A stretch of DNA of 64,000 nt from Saccharothrix deserti (lineage in GTDB: Bacteria > Actinomycetota > Actinomycetes > Mycobacteriales > Pseudonocardiaceae), in contig NZ_ML775959.1 of assembly GCF_009769385.1 (NCBI RefSeq), positions 62,001 to 126,000 on the forward strand. Reading direction: 5' to 3'. Below are positions 17,698 to 27,229 of this stretch, one piece after another (position 1 is the stretch's first letter; each line of letters opens with the position of its first letter). Position numbers and translations under genes: made by a program. The notes beneath the pieces are model-generated. The model did no database searches, was not told the origin of the DNA, and saw nothing but the letters and a program-made list of their open reading frames with translations.

Positions 17698-20094
17698 ATG
17701 AAACGGGTGCGCAGCACTGTGGCAGCGGTCGTCGTGGCGGGTCTGTCGTTCGGCGTCGCCGCCCCCGAGTCGGAGCAGGCGGTAGCGGCGGTGGATCGAG
17801 GAATGCTCACGCTCTGGTACGACGAGCCCGCCGCCGACTGGGAGCGGGAGACGCTGCCCATCGGCAACGGCGCGCTCGGCGGTGGCGTGTTCGGCACCGT
17901 GGCGCGGGAACGGATCCAGCTCAACGAGAAGACGTTGTGGACCGGCGGCCCCGGTTCGGTGCAGGGCTACGAGTTCGGCAACTGGACCAGCCCGCGACCG
18001 GACGCCATCGGCGGTGTCCAGGAGCTGATCGAACGCGAACACCGGGTCGCGCCCGAGACCGTCGCGGACGCGTTGGGCCAGCAACGCCGGGGCTTCGGGG
18101 CCTACCAGCCGTTCGGCGAACTCGGCTTGGCGCTGACCGACCCGCCCGACGAGGTCACCGACTACCGGCGTGACCTCGACTTGGCCCGCGCGGTCGCCTC
18201 GGTGTCGTACCAGGCGGACGGGGTGCGGTACACCAGGGAGTACTTCGCCAGCGCCGCCGACGGCGTGATCGTCGCCCGGCTGTCCGCCGACCGGCCCGGC
18301 CGGATCGGCTTCACCACGTCCATCACCGCGCCGGACAACCGCTCCCGGCGCACCACGGCGAGCGGCGGGCGTTCCACCTTCACCGGCGCCCTGAACGACA
18401 ACGGGATGCGGTTCGAGTCGCAGCTCCAGGTGCTCAACCGGGGCGGCGCGCGGACCGACAACGCCGACGGCTCGATCACCGTGGCGGACGCCGACAGCGC
18501 GGTGCTGGTGTTCGCGGCGGGCACCGACTACGCCGAGGACTACCCGACCTACCGGGGCCCCGACCCGCACGAGCGCGTGCGGGCGGCCGTCGACGCCGCG
18601 TCGGCGAAGGGCTGGCCCCGCCTGCTCGACGCCCACCAGCGCGACTACCGCGGGCTGTTCGACCGGGTGCGCCTGGACATCGGGCAGCGGCCGGTGGACG
18701 TCCCGACCGACGAGCTGCTGCGCGGTTACGCCACCGCACCTGCGCCGGCCCGGCGGGCGCTGGAAGCCCTGTACTTCCAGTACGGCCGGTACCTGCTGAT
18801 CTCCTCCTCGCGATCCGGATCGCTGCCCGCGAACCTGCAAGGCGTGTGGAACAACTCGGTGTCGCCGCCGTGGAGCGCGGACTACCACGTCAACATCAAC
18901 CTCCAGATGAACTACTGGCCCGCCGAGACCACGAACCTCTCCGAGACCACCGGGCCGCTGTTCGAGTTCGTGGACGAGCTGCGCGAACCCGGCGCCGTCA
19001 CGGCCCGGCAGATGCACGGCGGCCGGGGCTGGGTCGTCAACAACGAGACCAACCCGTTCGGCTTCACCGGTGTGCACGACTGGGCGACCGCGTTCTGGTT
19101 CCCCGAGGCGGGCGCGTGGCTCGCGCAGCACTACTTCGAGCACTACCTGTTCACCAAGGACCAGCGGTTCCTGCGTGAGCGGGCGTACCCGGTGATGAAG
19201 GAGCTGGCCCAGTTCTGGCTGGACGGGCTCAGGGTGGACCCGCGCGACGGCAAGCTCGTCGTCACGCCGAGCTACTCGCCGGAGCACGGTGACTTCTCCG
19301 CCGGCGCGGCCATGTCCCAGCAGATCGTCCGGCAGCTGTTCACCAACGTCGTCTCGACCGCCGACGTCCTCGGCGACACCGCGTTCGGCGCGGAGGTGCG
19401 CAAGGCGCTCGACCGGCTCGACCCCGGCACGAAGATCGGGTCCTGGGGCCAGTTGCAGGAGTGGAAAGAGGACTGGGACGACCCGACGAACACGCACCGG
19501 CACGTGTCGCACCTGTTCGCCCTGTTCCCCGGCAACGGGATCGGCGCCCTGAAGACGCCGGAACTCGCCGAGGCCGCCAAGACCTCCCTGACCGCGCGCG
19601 GTGACGGCGGCACCGGGTGGAGCAAGGCGTGGAAGATCAATTTCTGGGCCCGGCTGCTGGACGGCGACCACGCGCACAAGATGCTGGCCGAGCAGCTGAT
19701 CGGCAGCACGACCGCGAACCTCTGGGACACCCACCCGCCGTTCCAGATCGACGGCAACTTCGGCGCGACCTCCGGCGTGGCGGAAATGCTGCTGCAAAGC
19801 CAGGACGGCGTGGTGCACGTCCTGCCCGCGCTGCCCGGCGAGTGGCGCGACGGCTCGTACAAGGGCCTGCGGGCACGCGGTGACGTCACCGTCGACGTCC
19901 GGTGGTCGGACGGCGCGGCCGAGCAGATCGCGCTGACCACGGGCCAGAACGGTCCGGTCACGCTGCGCAGCGCCCTGTTCCGCGAGGGCGTCCGGCTGGT
20001 GGACACCCGGACGGGACGGCAGGTGCCGGTGCGCGCGGACGGTGACTCGATCACGTTCACCGGTCGGGCCGGACACCGCTACGAAACCCGGTGA
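17698..20094 (+). CDS. Secreted glycoside hydrolase family 95 (alpha-L-fucosidase/galactosidase)
   Basis: A 798-residue secreted enzyme. The signal peptide runs to about residue 32. An N-terminal beta domain carries LWYDEPAADWERETLPIGNGALG, and the (alpha/alpha)6 catalytic core has the family hallmark HVNINLQMNYWPAETTNL. VTPSYSPEHGDFS contains the likely general-acid Glu and PPFQIDGNFGATSG the Asp that helps activate water. GH95 enzymes are inverting hydrolases acting on 1,2-fucosyl or related galactosyl linkages, for example in plant xyloglucan and pectin. GGAGGAAGC precedes the ATG. With PL11, GH5 and GH3 nearby, it fits plant cell-wall degradation. Confidence 0.92.
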   Translation: MKRVRSTVAAVVVAGLSFGVAAPESEQAVAAVDRGMLTLWYDEPAADWERETLPIGNGALGGGVFGTVARERIQLNEKTLWTGGPGSVQGYEFGNWTSPRPDAIGGVQELIEREHRVAPETVADALGQQRRGFGAYQPFGELGLALTDPPDEVTDYRRDLDLARAVASVSYQADGVRYTREYFASAADGVIVARLSADRPGRIGFTTSITAPDNRSRRTTASGGRSTFTGALNDNGMRFESQLQVLNRGGARTDNADGSITVADADSAVLVFAAGTDYAEDYPTYRGPDPHERVRAAVDAASAKGWPRLLDAHQRDYRGLFDRVRLDIGQRPVDVPTDELLRGYATAPAPARRALEALYFQYGRYLLISSSRSGSLPANLQGVWNNSVSPPWSADYHVNINLQMNYWPAETTNLSETTGPLFEFVDELREPGAVTARQMHGGRGWVVNNETNPFGFTGVHDWATAFWFPEAGAWLAQHYFEHYLFTKDQRFLRERAYPVMKELAQFWLDGLRVDPRDGKLVVTPSYSPEHGDFSAGAAMSQQIVRQLFTNVVSTADVLGDTAFGAEVRKALDRLDPGTKIGSWGQLQEWKEDWDDPTNTHRHVSHLFALFPGNGIGALKTPELAEAAKTSLTARGDGGTGWSKAWKINFWARLLDGDHAHKMLAEQLIGSTTANLWDTHPPFQIDGNFGATSGVAEMLLQSQDGVVHVLPALPGEWRDGSYKGLRARGDVTVDVRWSDGAAEQIALTTGQNGPVTLRSALFREGVRLVDTRTGRQVPVRADGDSITFTGRAGHRYETR

Positions 20095-20178
20095 CCTGGA
20101 ATCACCGCACCGCGACACGTGTAGCGGCCGACGCGGCGGGAACCCATCGGGGTCGAACCGATGTGGGAGGTGGTTCCC

Positions 20179-20766
20179 ATGAACGCACGACCGGAGACCA
20201 TGCCGGAGAACGACCTGGTCGAACTGCTCGTGCACCAGCACGAGGAGATCCGCCGGCTGTTCACCGAGGTGCGGGACGCGGACGACGCCGACCGGGGTGA
20301 GGCGTTCGACCGGCTGCGCCGCTTCCTGGCCGTGCACGAGACGGCCGAGGAGATGATCGTGCACCCGGACGCCCGGCGCGTCATCGCCGACGGCGACCGC
20401 GTGGTGGACGCCCGGCTGGAGGAGGAGAACGCGGCCAAGCGGATGCTGGAGGACCTCGAGCAGATGGACCCGGCCGACCCGGCGTTCGTCAGCAAGCTCA
20501 CCGCGCTGCAGACCGCCGTGCTCGACCACGCCGACCACGAGGAACGGGAGGAGTTCCCGCGCATCAAGGCAGCGCACAGCCCCGCCCGGCTCATGGCCAT
20601 GGGTGTGGCGGTGAAGGCGGCCGAGGCGTTGGCGCCGACCCACCCGCACTCCGGCGTGGAGTCCGCGACCGCGAACGCGCTGGTCGGGCCCTACGCGGCG
20701 ATGATGGACCGGGCCGGCGACGTGATCCGCCAGACCATCGGGCGGACCTCGGACTCGGACAAGTAG
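20179..20766 (+). CDS. Hemerythrin HHE domain protein
   Basis: A 195-residue helical protein. Iron-ligand motifs are visible: LLVHQHEEIRRLF, FLAVHETAEEMIVHP and LDHADHEEREEFP, the H...HxxxE...HxxxH pattern of di-iron hemerythrins. In actinomycetes these may bind oxygen or NO or sense iron. The ATG at 20179 is preceded by GGGAGGTGG. It is transcribed towards the PL11 gene, with a shared hairpin terminator between them. Confidence 0.9.
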   Translation: MNARPETMPENDLVELLVHQHEEIRRLFTEVRDADDADRGEAFDRLRRFLAVHETAEEMIVHPDARRVIADGDRVVDARLEEENAAKRMLEDLEQMDPADPAFVSKLTALQTAVLDHADHEEREEFPRIKAAHSPARLMAMGVAVKAAEALAPTHPHSGVESATANALVGPYAAMMDRAGDVIRQTIGRTSDSDK

Positions 20767-20772
20767 AACGGC

Positions 20773-20818
20773 CGGTCGTGCCCGGCGGCGACCACGTCGT
20801 CACCGCCGAGCACGACCG
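20773..20818. terminator. Bidirectional hairpin between hemerythrin and PL11 genes
   Basis: CGGTCGTGC pairs with GCACGACCG, and an inner GGCGG pairs with CCGCC around a loop of about 14 nt. It lies between two convergent stops and has no T-run. Confidence 0.55.
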
Positions 20819-20851
20819 ACCGGGGCCTCGACCCGTGAACGCCCGCCGGCC

Positions 20852-22726
20852 TCAGCCGATGCGGAAGCTCGGGTGCGGCGGCTGGTTGTACGCCGTGTTC
20901 TGCCAGGCGACGGCGACCCGGTACTGGCGGTCCTGCATCAGCGAGGGCCGCGAGATGCCGGTCGTGTCGGTGGTCGAGTAGATCCGCAGGTTCCGGTTGT
21001 CCGACGTGCGCCAGATGACCTCCTCGCGCCAGTCGCCGAGGATGTCGGCGGACAGCGCGGGCGTCGACTTGCTGCCGTTGTTCGACGACACACCCGACCC
21101 GGTCAGCAGGCGCGTGTCACCGCTCGTGCCGTACTTGTCGATGTGCGTGCCGTCGAGCAGTTCCCGCTGCGCGTCGCCGTCCCACCAGACCAGGAAGTTC
21201 GCCGACGACGGGATGCGGCCCACGCTGTTGCCGGAGGCGTTGAGCAGGTTGCCCGGCGCGCCACCGCCGAACGCCCAGAACTCCGCGCCCGCGTTGCCCG
21301 CGTAGATGTCGCCCGCGACACCGCGCCCCGGCCCTTCTCCGCCGGTGTTGTTCGGCTTGGTGAAGATCATCGCGCCGGTCCGGGCGTCGTGCAGGCTCAC
21401 GCCGGTGGTGCCGCCCTCGTGGATGTCGAACACCTCGAGACCGGACCGGCTGGGGACGAAGTCGCCGACGTGCAGGGCGTCGCCGTGGCCGAGCCGCGTG
21501 GTGTACATCCCGTAGCCGTTGTCGTCGATGGTCATCGCGCCGTAGATGATCTCGTCACGGCCGTCGGCGTCGACGTCGGCGACCGACAGGTTGTGGTTGC
21601 CCTGGCCCGCCCACGTCGAGCCGTTGGTCGAGCTGTTGCTGTCGAACGTCCACCGCCGGGTGAGCTGGCCGTTGCGGAAGTCCCACGCGCTGATCACGGA
21701 CCGGGTGTAGTAGCCGCGCGCCATGATGATGCTCGGCCGCGAGCCGTCCACGTACGCCGTGCCGGCCAGGAACCGGTCCACCCGGTTGCCGTAGCTGTCG
21801 CCCCAACTCGCCACGTTCCCGCGCGGCGGCACGTAGTCCGCGGTGGCGAGCACCGCGCCGTCGCTGCCCCGGAACACGGTCAGGAACTCCGGCCCGGCCA
21901 GGATGTAGCCCGACGAGTTGCGGTGGTCGGCGCTGGAGCTGCCGATCACCTGGCCGGTGCCCGAACGGGTGCCGTCGGCGGTCTTCATGACCACCTCGGC
22001 CCGGCCGTCACCGTCGTAGTCGAACACCTGGAACTGGGTGTAGTGGGCGCCCGCGCGGATGTTGCGGCCGAGGTCGATCCGCCACAGCCGGGTGCCGTTC
22101 AACCGGTAGGCGTCGATGAAGACGTTGCCGGTGTAGCCCGACTGGGAGTTGTCCTTGGCGTTGCTCGGCTCCCACTTCAGGACGATCTCGTACTGCCCGT
22201 CACCGTCGAGATCGCCGACGCTCGCGTCGTTGGCGTTGTAGGTGTAGTTCTCCCCGGACGGCGTGGTGCCGCCCGGTGGAATCTGCAACGGCACGTCCCG
22301 CGTGCTCGCCGCGATGCCGACATCACCGTCGGTCGCGGTGAATCGCAGGGACTCGTCCGCGGCGGCGGTGGTCGCTTGTTCGACACCGCCCACGACCGGT
22401 CGGACGACGTAGTCGGCGTTCGCCGGGGCGCCCTTGTCGACGTAGTTCGACGCGGTTATAGGGGTCGCGTTCACCTTCGTGCCGGCGCGGTAGACGTTGA
22501 AGGCGGTGCCCGGCGCGTCGTCCGCCAGCACTCGCCAACTGAGGTAATTGCCCCCGCCGGTGTGGACGCTGACCAGACCTCTGTCCAGGCGTTCAACCTG
22601 CTGGATCCCCGCTGCCCCGGCCTGTTCCGGTGGCGCGGCCGAAGCGGAAACCGGGACGGACGTCGAAACGGACGCCGCCACCAGGACGGCCGCGGCCAGC
22701 CCGCGACCGACAGTGCTTGTACGCAC
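20852..22726 (-). CDS. Secreted rhamnogalacturonan lyase, PL11 family
   Basis: A 624-residue secreted protein with a signal peptide (residues 1-30), an N-terminal beta domain (LDRGLVSVHTGGGNYLSWRVL) and an eight-bladed propeller rich in calcium loops: GDLDGDGQYEI, FDYDGDGRAEVVMKTADG, VADVDADGRDEI. PL11 enzymes cleave the rhamnosyl-galacturonosyl bond of rhamnogalacturonan I by beta-elimination. This form has no carbohydrate-binding module. The start is GTG with GGAGGTAAT directly upstream; an overlapping ATG is out of frame. It acts with GH95 on pectin side chains. Confidence 0.93.
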   Translation of the reverse strand: MRTSTVGRGLAAAVLVAASVSTSVPVSASAAPPEQAGAAGIQQVERLDRGLVSVHTGGGNYLSWRVLADDAPGTAFNVYRAGTKVNATPITASNYVDKGAPANADYVVRPVVGGVEQATTAAADESLRFTATDGDVGIAASTRDVPLQIPPGGTTPSGENYTYNANDASVGDLDGDGQYEIVLKWEPSNAKDNSQSGYTGNVFIDAYRLNGTRLWRIDLGRNIRAGAHYTQFQVFDYDGDGRAEVVMKTADGTRSGTGQVIGSSSADHRNSSGYILAGPEFLTVFRGSDGAVLATADYVPPRGNVASWGDSYGNRVDRFLAGTAYVDGSRPSIIMARGYYTRSVISAWDFRNGQLTRRWTFDSNSSTNGSTWAGQGNHNLSVADVDADGRDEIIYGAMTIDDNGYGMYTTRLGHGDALHVGDFVPSRSGLEVFDIHEGGTTGVSLHDARTGAMIFTKPNNTGGEGPGRGVAGDIYAGNAGAEFWAFGGGAPGNLLNASGNSVGRIPSSANFLVWWDGDAQRELLDGTHIDKYGTSGDTRLLTGSGVSSNNGSKSTPALSADILGDWREEVIWRTSDNRNLRIYSTTDTTGISRPSLMQDRQYRVAVAWQNTAYNQPPHPSFRIG

Positions 22727-22803
22727 ATTACCTCCACATTTTCGATAACCCCGTTGTTTCGACGTGGAAAGGCTGGCGGCGAAGGCTTCACGACAACCGC
22801 GAC

Positions 22804-22838
22804 TCTGTGTAACGGCCTGGTTCAGGACCGTACACAGA
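22804..22838. other. Imperfect hairpin upstream of PL11
   Basis: CTGTGTAACGG and CCGTACACAG form a 10-bp stem with one bulged A and a 12-nt loop. It lies between the stop of the NB-ARC regulator and the PL11 start, both on the minus strand, so it may terminate the former or act in the PL11 promoter. Confidence 0.4.
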
Positions 22839-22951
22839 ACCCGGCCGACCGCGCAACGGGCCGGTCGTCGTCGAATTCATTCGATTTCCGGGCTGTCTCA
22901 ACAGGGATTGATCGCGATGTCGTTCGAATCGAATGGAGTCGAACGCCGGCG

Positions 22952-25165
22952 CTACGGACTTGTGGGACGGGCCACCAGCGAACGCCGGGCACGTTCCTCG
23001 CCCACCATGAGCGGGTCGAGGTTGTTGGTGGAGGCGGAGGTCCAGAGGCGTTCGGCGGTCTCGTGGTCGCCGGTGCCGGCGGCGACGTTGCCCAAGCCCG
23101 TTTCCGCCCTGGCGACCTCGTGGCTGCTGCCGCAGCGGGCGGCGGTGTCGGCGGCCCGTTCGTACCACGTCACGGCCTCGTCGAGGTTGCCGGCGCGGAA
23201 GTGGGTCCAGGCCAGGCAGTTCAGGGCCATCGCCAGGTCAAGGTCCAGGCCGAGCGCGACGAACTCGTCGTGCGCCTGGGTGCCGTGCCGCAGCGCGTCC
23301 TCGAACGCGCCCAGCTCGGTCTCCGTCAACGCCATCCCGCGCAACGTGATCGCGGCGTTGCGGCGGGAACCCGTCCGGCGGTACGACTCCAGCGCGGTGC
23401 CCATGTCCCGCAACGCCTTCGCGTGATCACCCAGGTACAGGTTGACCCAGGCCAGGTTCGACAGGGCGCTGATCGTCCCGTGCTCGTCCGCCGAAGCCCG
23501 GAACAGCGCCAACGCCTCCTCGTAGTGCTCCGACGCGGCCTCCAGGTCACCCCGGTCCACGTGCGCCATGCCGAGGTTGTTCAACGTCATCGCCAACGCG
23601 TTCGTGTCACCCGCCGCCCGCGCGGCGGCGGCCGCGAGCCGGTGGGTGTGGATCCACGCGTCCCACAGCTTGGTCCGGAAGAAGAAGTCCCGCAGCAGGA
23701 ACGCCAGCTGCCAGCACGTCCGGTGCCAGCCCCGGGCCGACGCCGTGCCGCACAGCGCCACCAGGTTCGGCCACTCCGCGTCCAGCCACGCCACCGCCGC
23801 CTCCCGGTCGGTGAACACCTCGGTCACCGGTGGCGGGTCGGCCGTCTCGAACGCGGGCCGGTAGCGCTGCGGCACGAGCAGTTCGTCGATCGCCGCCGTG
23901 GTGGCCAACGCCAGGTCGCACAGCCGGCGCACGGCGGCGTCCCGGTCGGCGACGGGAACCGCGGGCAACGCGTGCTCGATCGCGAACGCCCGCATCAGGT
24001 CGTGGAACCCGGTGTAACCGCCGGGGCGCTGCGTGACCAGGTACGCGTCGTGCAGCCGGGCCAGCAGCCGCTCGGCCTCCGCGACGCCGACCCCGGCCAA
24101 CGCGGCGGCGCCGTGCACGCCCACCTCGCGTCCGGGGTGCAGCGCGAGCAGGCCGAACATGCGCTGCTGGTCGGCCGCGAGACCCCGGTACGACAGGGTG
24201 AACGCGGCCGTGACGCTGCGCTCGCCGTCGTCCAGGGTGCTCAACCGGACCGCCTCGTCCGCCAGCCGCGCGGCGAACTCCGGCAGCGTCCACATCGGAC
24301 TGCTCCGGAACCGGGCGGCGGCGATGCGGACGGCCAGCGGCAGCCGCCCGCAGTGCTCGACGATGCGTTCCACCACGTCGTCGCCGGAGGACAGCACCCG
24401 TTCGCCCGCCACCGCGCGGAACAGTTCGACGGCCTGCGGGGTGGACAACATGCCCACCGACACGTGCGCCGCGTCGTCCAACGCGTTCAGGCGGTTCCTG
24501 CTGGTGATCAGCACTCGGCACCTCGGTTCGGCCGGTAGCAGGGGCATGACCTGCCGGGCGCTGCGGACGTTGTCGAACACGAGCAGCATCCGCCTGCCCC
24601 GCAGTCTGTCGCGGTAGAAGTTGGCCCGGCCGTCCTCGTCGCGCGGCGCGTCCTCGGCGGGCACGCCGAGCATCCGCAGCAACCGGTCGAGCACGTCGTC
24701 ACCGGTCGACCCGCTGTCGCCGGGGGTGAAGCCGCGCAGGTCGAGGAACAGGCAGCCGTCCGGGAAGTGGGCCTCGGCGGTCCACGCGGCGCGCAGCGCG
24801 AGCGCCGTCTTGCCCACGCCCGCCATGCCGTCGAGCACGCACACCGTGGCGGGACCGTCGACCAGGACGGCGTCGATCCGGCGCAGTTCCTCGTCCCGCC
24901 CGGTGAAGTGCGAGGTCACCGCCGGCAGTCCGGAGAACCCGACCGGCTCGGGCACGGCGACCAGTGCCGTCAGCGCGCCGCCCGCGCCGAGCACGGAGTC
25001 GCACGCCACAGCGAATTCCCGGTTCGCTGTGGCGTGGCCGTTCTCCACCTTGCTCAGGTGGCTCTTGCTGTAGTGGACCCGCGCCGTCAACGCGGTCAGC
25101 GACAACCCCGCCGCCTCACGTCGCCGCCGCAGTTCCCTGCCGAACTCCGTCGCCCGATCGCTCAC
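22952..25165 (-). CDS. HTH-NB-ARC-TPR regulator (AfsR-related STAND protein)
   Basis: About 737 residues. An XRE-type helix-turn-helix lies at residues 5-60 (RRRREAAGLSLTALTARVHYSKSHLSKVENG). A STAND/NB-ARC NTPase follows, with P-loop GMAGVGKTALAL, Walker B-like MLLVFDNV and RLPLAVRIAAARF, a winged-helix region, then about six TPRs in the C-terminal half (ALAMTLNNLGMAHVDRGDLE and so on). Such proteins switch by nucleotide-driven oligomerisation and control antibiotic or conflict genes. It diverges from the 318-aa gene at 25438. GTG 25165 or 25186 may be the start; neither has a strong ribosome site. Confidence 0.85.
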   Translation of the reverse strand: MSDRATEFGRELRRRREAAGLSLTALTARVHYSKSHLSKVENGHATANREFAVACDSVLGAGGALTALVAVPEPVGFSGLPAVTSHFTGRDEELRRIDAVLVDGPATVCVLDGMAGVGKTALALRAAWTAEAHFPDGCLFLDLRGFTPGDSGSTGDDVLDRLLRMLGVPAEDAPRDEDGRANFYRDRLRGRRMLLVFDNVRSARQVMPLLPAEPRCRVLITSRNRLNALDDAAHVSVGMLSTPQAVELFRAVAGERVLSSGDDVVERIVEHCGRLPLAVRIAAARFRSSPMWTLPEFAARLADEAVRLSTLDDGERSVTAAFTLSYRGLAADQQRMFGLLALHPGREVGVHGAAALAGVGVAEAERLLARLHDAYLVTQRPGGYTGFHDLMRAFAIEHALPAVPVADRDAAVRRLCDLALATTAAIDELLVPQRYRPAFETADPPPVTEVFTDREAAVAWLDAEWPNLVALCGTASARGWHRTCWQLAFLLRDFFFRTKLWDAWIHTHRLAAAAARAAGDTNALAMTLNNLGMAHVDRGDLEAASEHYEEALALFRASADEHGTISALSNLAWVNLYLGDHAKALRDMGTALESYRRTGSRRNAAITLRGMALTETELGAFEDALRHGTQAHDEFVALGLDLDLAMALNCLAWTHFRAGNLDEAVTWYERAADTAARCGSSHEVARAETGLGNVAAGTGDHETAERLWTSASTNNLDPLMVGEERARRSLVARPTSP

Positions 25166-25437
25166 CGCCGCATTATGGCCCGGCACTCTGTCAGCCGAAC
25201 GGGAAACCGCAGATCAACACCAGGATGGCGTGTGTGTGCATAACCGGCTCACCTCCACTGCCCACGGGCCGTTCCGAAATCCCCACAACCGAAGGATGCC
25301 GATTCGGGTTCACCCGGGACAGTGGTTTCCGACACGGGGAAACAATCGGAAACCCGGAAACACCGCACCGGCGCCGGACGGTCCGTGGCACGCTGTGCGC
25401 GTCGGTGCGCTTCCGGCGCACGGGGTGGAGGTGCGGA

Positions 25438-26394
25438 GTGGACATCAGCGTCGCCGAACTCGTCGCCGAACTGAAATCGCTGCGCAAAGGGCGTGGGATC
25501 GAGAGCGCCGATATCGATTCACGGGTCGCGCCGCCGTTGCGCCGGCTCGTCGGCATCGGTGCCGGCGAGGGGCCCGCGCGGGTCAGGCGGCAGCTCCGGG
25601 ACTGGCTGGACGCACAGGCCCGCGGCCTGCCCGAGGACCTGAAGGCGGCGGCGGCCCTGGCGTTCGGGCTCGACGGCGACACCCGGCTCTACCAGGAACG
25701 GGTGCGGTCGGTGGCGCTGCGGATCGACCGCGACGACCGCACCGCCCGCCGCCGCATCGACGACGCCCTGCTGCGGATCGCGCAACGCGCGCTCGACCCG
25801 GACGTCCGCCTCCCCGCGCCCGACCTGCCCTGGCGCACCGCCGAGCTGAGCGCGGCCGTCGTGCTCGACCTGCCGGTGCCGGAGGTGATCGAGAGGCGGC
25901 GGATCGTCGCCGAACGGGACGGGCTCACCGAGGTCGAGCTGTCGGTCACGCTGGAGCCACCGGACCCCGGCCGAGGCCCGCTGGACGACGTCGGCCTGGA
26001 CGTCCTGTACGGCGGGGTGCTGACCAACCGGGCGCGCAAGTCCACCAACCGCATCGGGTTCGCGCTGCGCCTGCCGGAACCGTTGCGGCGCAACGAGGAG
26101 CACGAGTACGCGTTCCGCATCCGGCTCTCGCCGGAACGCGGTATCGCGCCCTATTACGTGTGCACCCCGCGTTTCCCGTGCGCGTCGTTCAGCCTGCACG
26201 TCCGCTTCGGCCCCGACCGGGTGCCCGGCGGGATCTGGCGGCTCCGGGACACGCTGCCGATCGAGCTGGCCGACCCCGAGTCGAGTCGCGAGCCCGTCAC
26301 CGCGGACGCCTCCGGTGAGGTGCACCTGACGTTCACCGACCTGAAGCCGAACCTGTCCTACGGCATCACCTGGGCCGACGCTGCCGGGGGATGA
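25438..26394 (+). CDS. Uncharacterised 318-aa actinobacterial protein
   Basis: Residues 1-70 resemble a helical recruitment or DNA-binding region (LVAELKSLRKGRGIESADI). The C-terminal part (about 215-318) is a beta-sandwich-like module (EHEYAFRIRLSPERGIAPYYV, then EVHLTFTDLKPNLSYGITW). I recall similar unnamed C-terminal modules in actinobacterial proteins, some behind HTH domains, but know no assigned function. The GTG start has GGAGGTGCGGA upstream. Its stop overlaps the end of the convergent TIR gene by 29 bp, and it diverges from the NB-ARC regulator, which suggests a role in the same module. Confidence 0.75.
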   Translation: MDISVAELVAELKSLRKGRGIESADIDSRVAPPLRRLVGIGAGEGPARVRRQLRDWLDAQARGLPEDLKAAAALAFGLDGDTRLYQERVRSVALRIDRDDRTARRRIDDALLRIAQRALDPDVRLPAPDLPWRTAELSAAVVLDLPVPEVIERRRIVAERDGLTEVELSVTLEPPDPGRGPLDDVGLDVLYGGVLTNRARKSTNRIGFALRLPEPLRRNEEHEYAFRIRLSPERGIAPYYVCTPRFPCASFSLHVRFGPDRVPGGIWRLRDTLPIELADPESSREPVTADASGEVHLTFTDLKPNLSYGITWADAAGG

Positions 26395-27229
26395 GGTGGT
26401 CGAACGCCGACCTGACCAGCCTCTGGACCATCTCCGGTGGCAGACCGCCGGACGAATCCTGGCGGAACGCCGATTTCGCGAACGTGCCGTCGGGCCCGAA
26501 CGACTCCATCCGCACCTCCAGGTCGACGGTGTCGCCATCGGCGAGGCCGGCCACCGCCGCCATGTCGTCCGGGATCCGCTCCTCACCCCGCAGCAGCTCG
26601 TAGCCGAACCTGATCCCCACCGCACCGTCGAACTTGGTCTCCTGGTCGGGCAGCGCGAGCGCCAACCGCACCAGGTTCTTCAGACTCCGGCCGGTGGTCG
26701 CGGCGGGCACCTTCACGGCGTGCGCCACGGCCAGCGCCCGGTTCCGCACGTACACCGTGATCGTCGGACCGCTCACGGCGGACTGGCCGGGCGGCGGCAG
26801 CACGGGTGTGCCCACGCCGGAATCCCGCCGCCACACCGCGGCCAGCGCGTCCGCGACCGCCACCAGGTCGTCGTCGGCGTCCAGGTACTTGCGCGGCGCG
26901 AGGAGCGTCGGCAACGGGGTGTCGTCCAGCCGGACCACGAACAGGAAGCACCGCCGCTGGTCCAGGTCACGGGCCAGGGCCGCGGTCCACTCGGCGGCCA
27001 CCCACTTGCGGTCGAGGGTGTGCCGCGACCACAGCAGCACGAAGTAGTCCGACTCGTCGATGCCGCGGTTGATCGCGAGCAGCAGGTCCGCGCCCGGCGC
27101 GATGCTCAACTCGTCCACGAACGCGTCGAAACCGCGTGCGCCGAACTCCTTGGCGAGCAGCCTGGCCGAGTCGCGGTCGTTCCCGGAGAACGACAGGAAC
27201 ACGTTCGGGCGGTCAGCGGTGTGCGGCAC
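26366..27229 (-). CDS. TIR domain protein with ubiquitin-like C-terminal domain
   Basis: A 287-residue protein. The TIR domain (about 8-140) begins NVFLSFSGNDRDSARLLAKEF; VAAEWTAALARDLDQRRC carries the Glu usually catalytic in NADase TIRs. After a short Pro-rich linker, residues about 165-245 look like a beta-grasp fold: ITVYVRNRALAV, then FGYELLRGEERIPDDMAAV and LADGDTVDLEVRMES. A C-terminal helix follows. I chose the GTG at 27229 because GGAGGCGTC lies immediately upstream inside the end of the CHAT gene, giving a 17-bp overlap. TIR proteins of this kind degrade NAD or signal by oligomerising; which applies here is unknown. Confidence 0.8.
   Translation of the reverse strand: MPHTADRPNVFLSFSGNDRDSARLLAKEFGARGFDAFVDELSIAPGADLLLAINRGIDESDYFVLLWSRHTLDRKWVAAEWTAALARDLDQRRCFLFVVRLDDTPLPTLLAPRKYLDADDDLVAVADALAAVWRRDSGVGTPVLPPPGQSAVSGPTITVYVRNRALAVAHAVKVPAATTGRSLKNLVRLALALPDQETKFDGAVGIRFGYELLRGEERIPDDMAAVAGLADGDTVDLEVRMESFGPDGTFAKSAFRQDSSGGLPPEMVQRLVRSAFDHLIPRQRRPR

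Noticed and set aside
17413-20649. Long antisense frame opposite the GH95 and hemerythrin genes
   Set aside because: Crosses three unrelated genes, has skewed Arg/Val/Gly composition and no motif; a codon-bias shadow.
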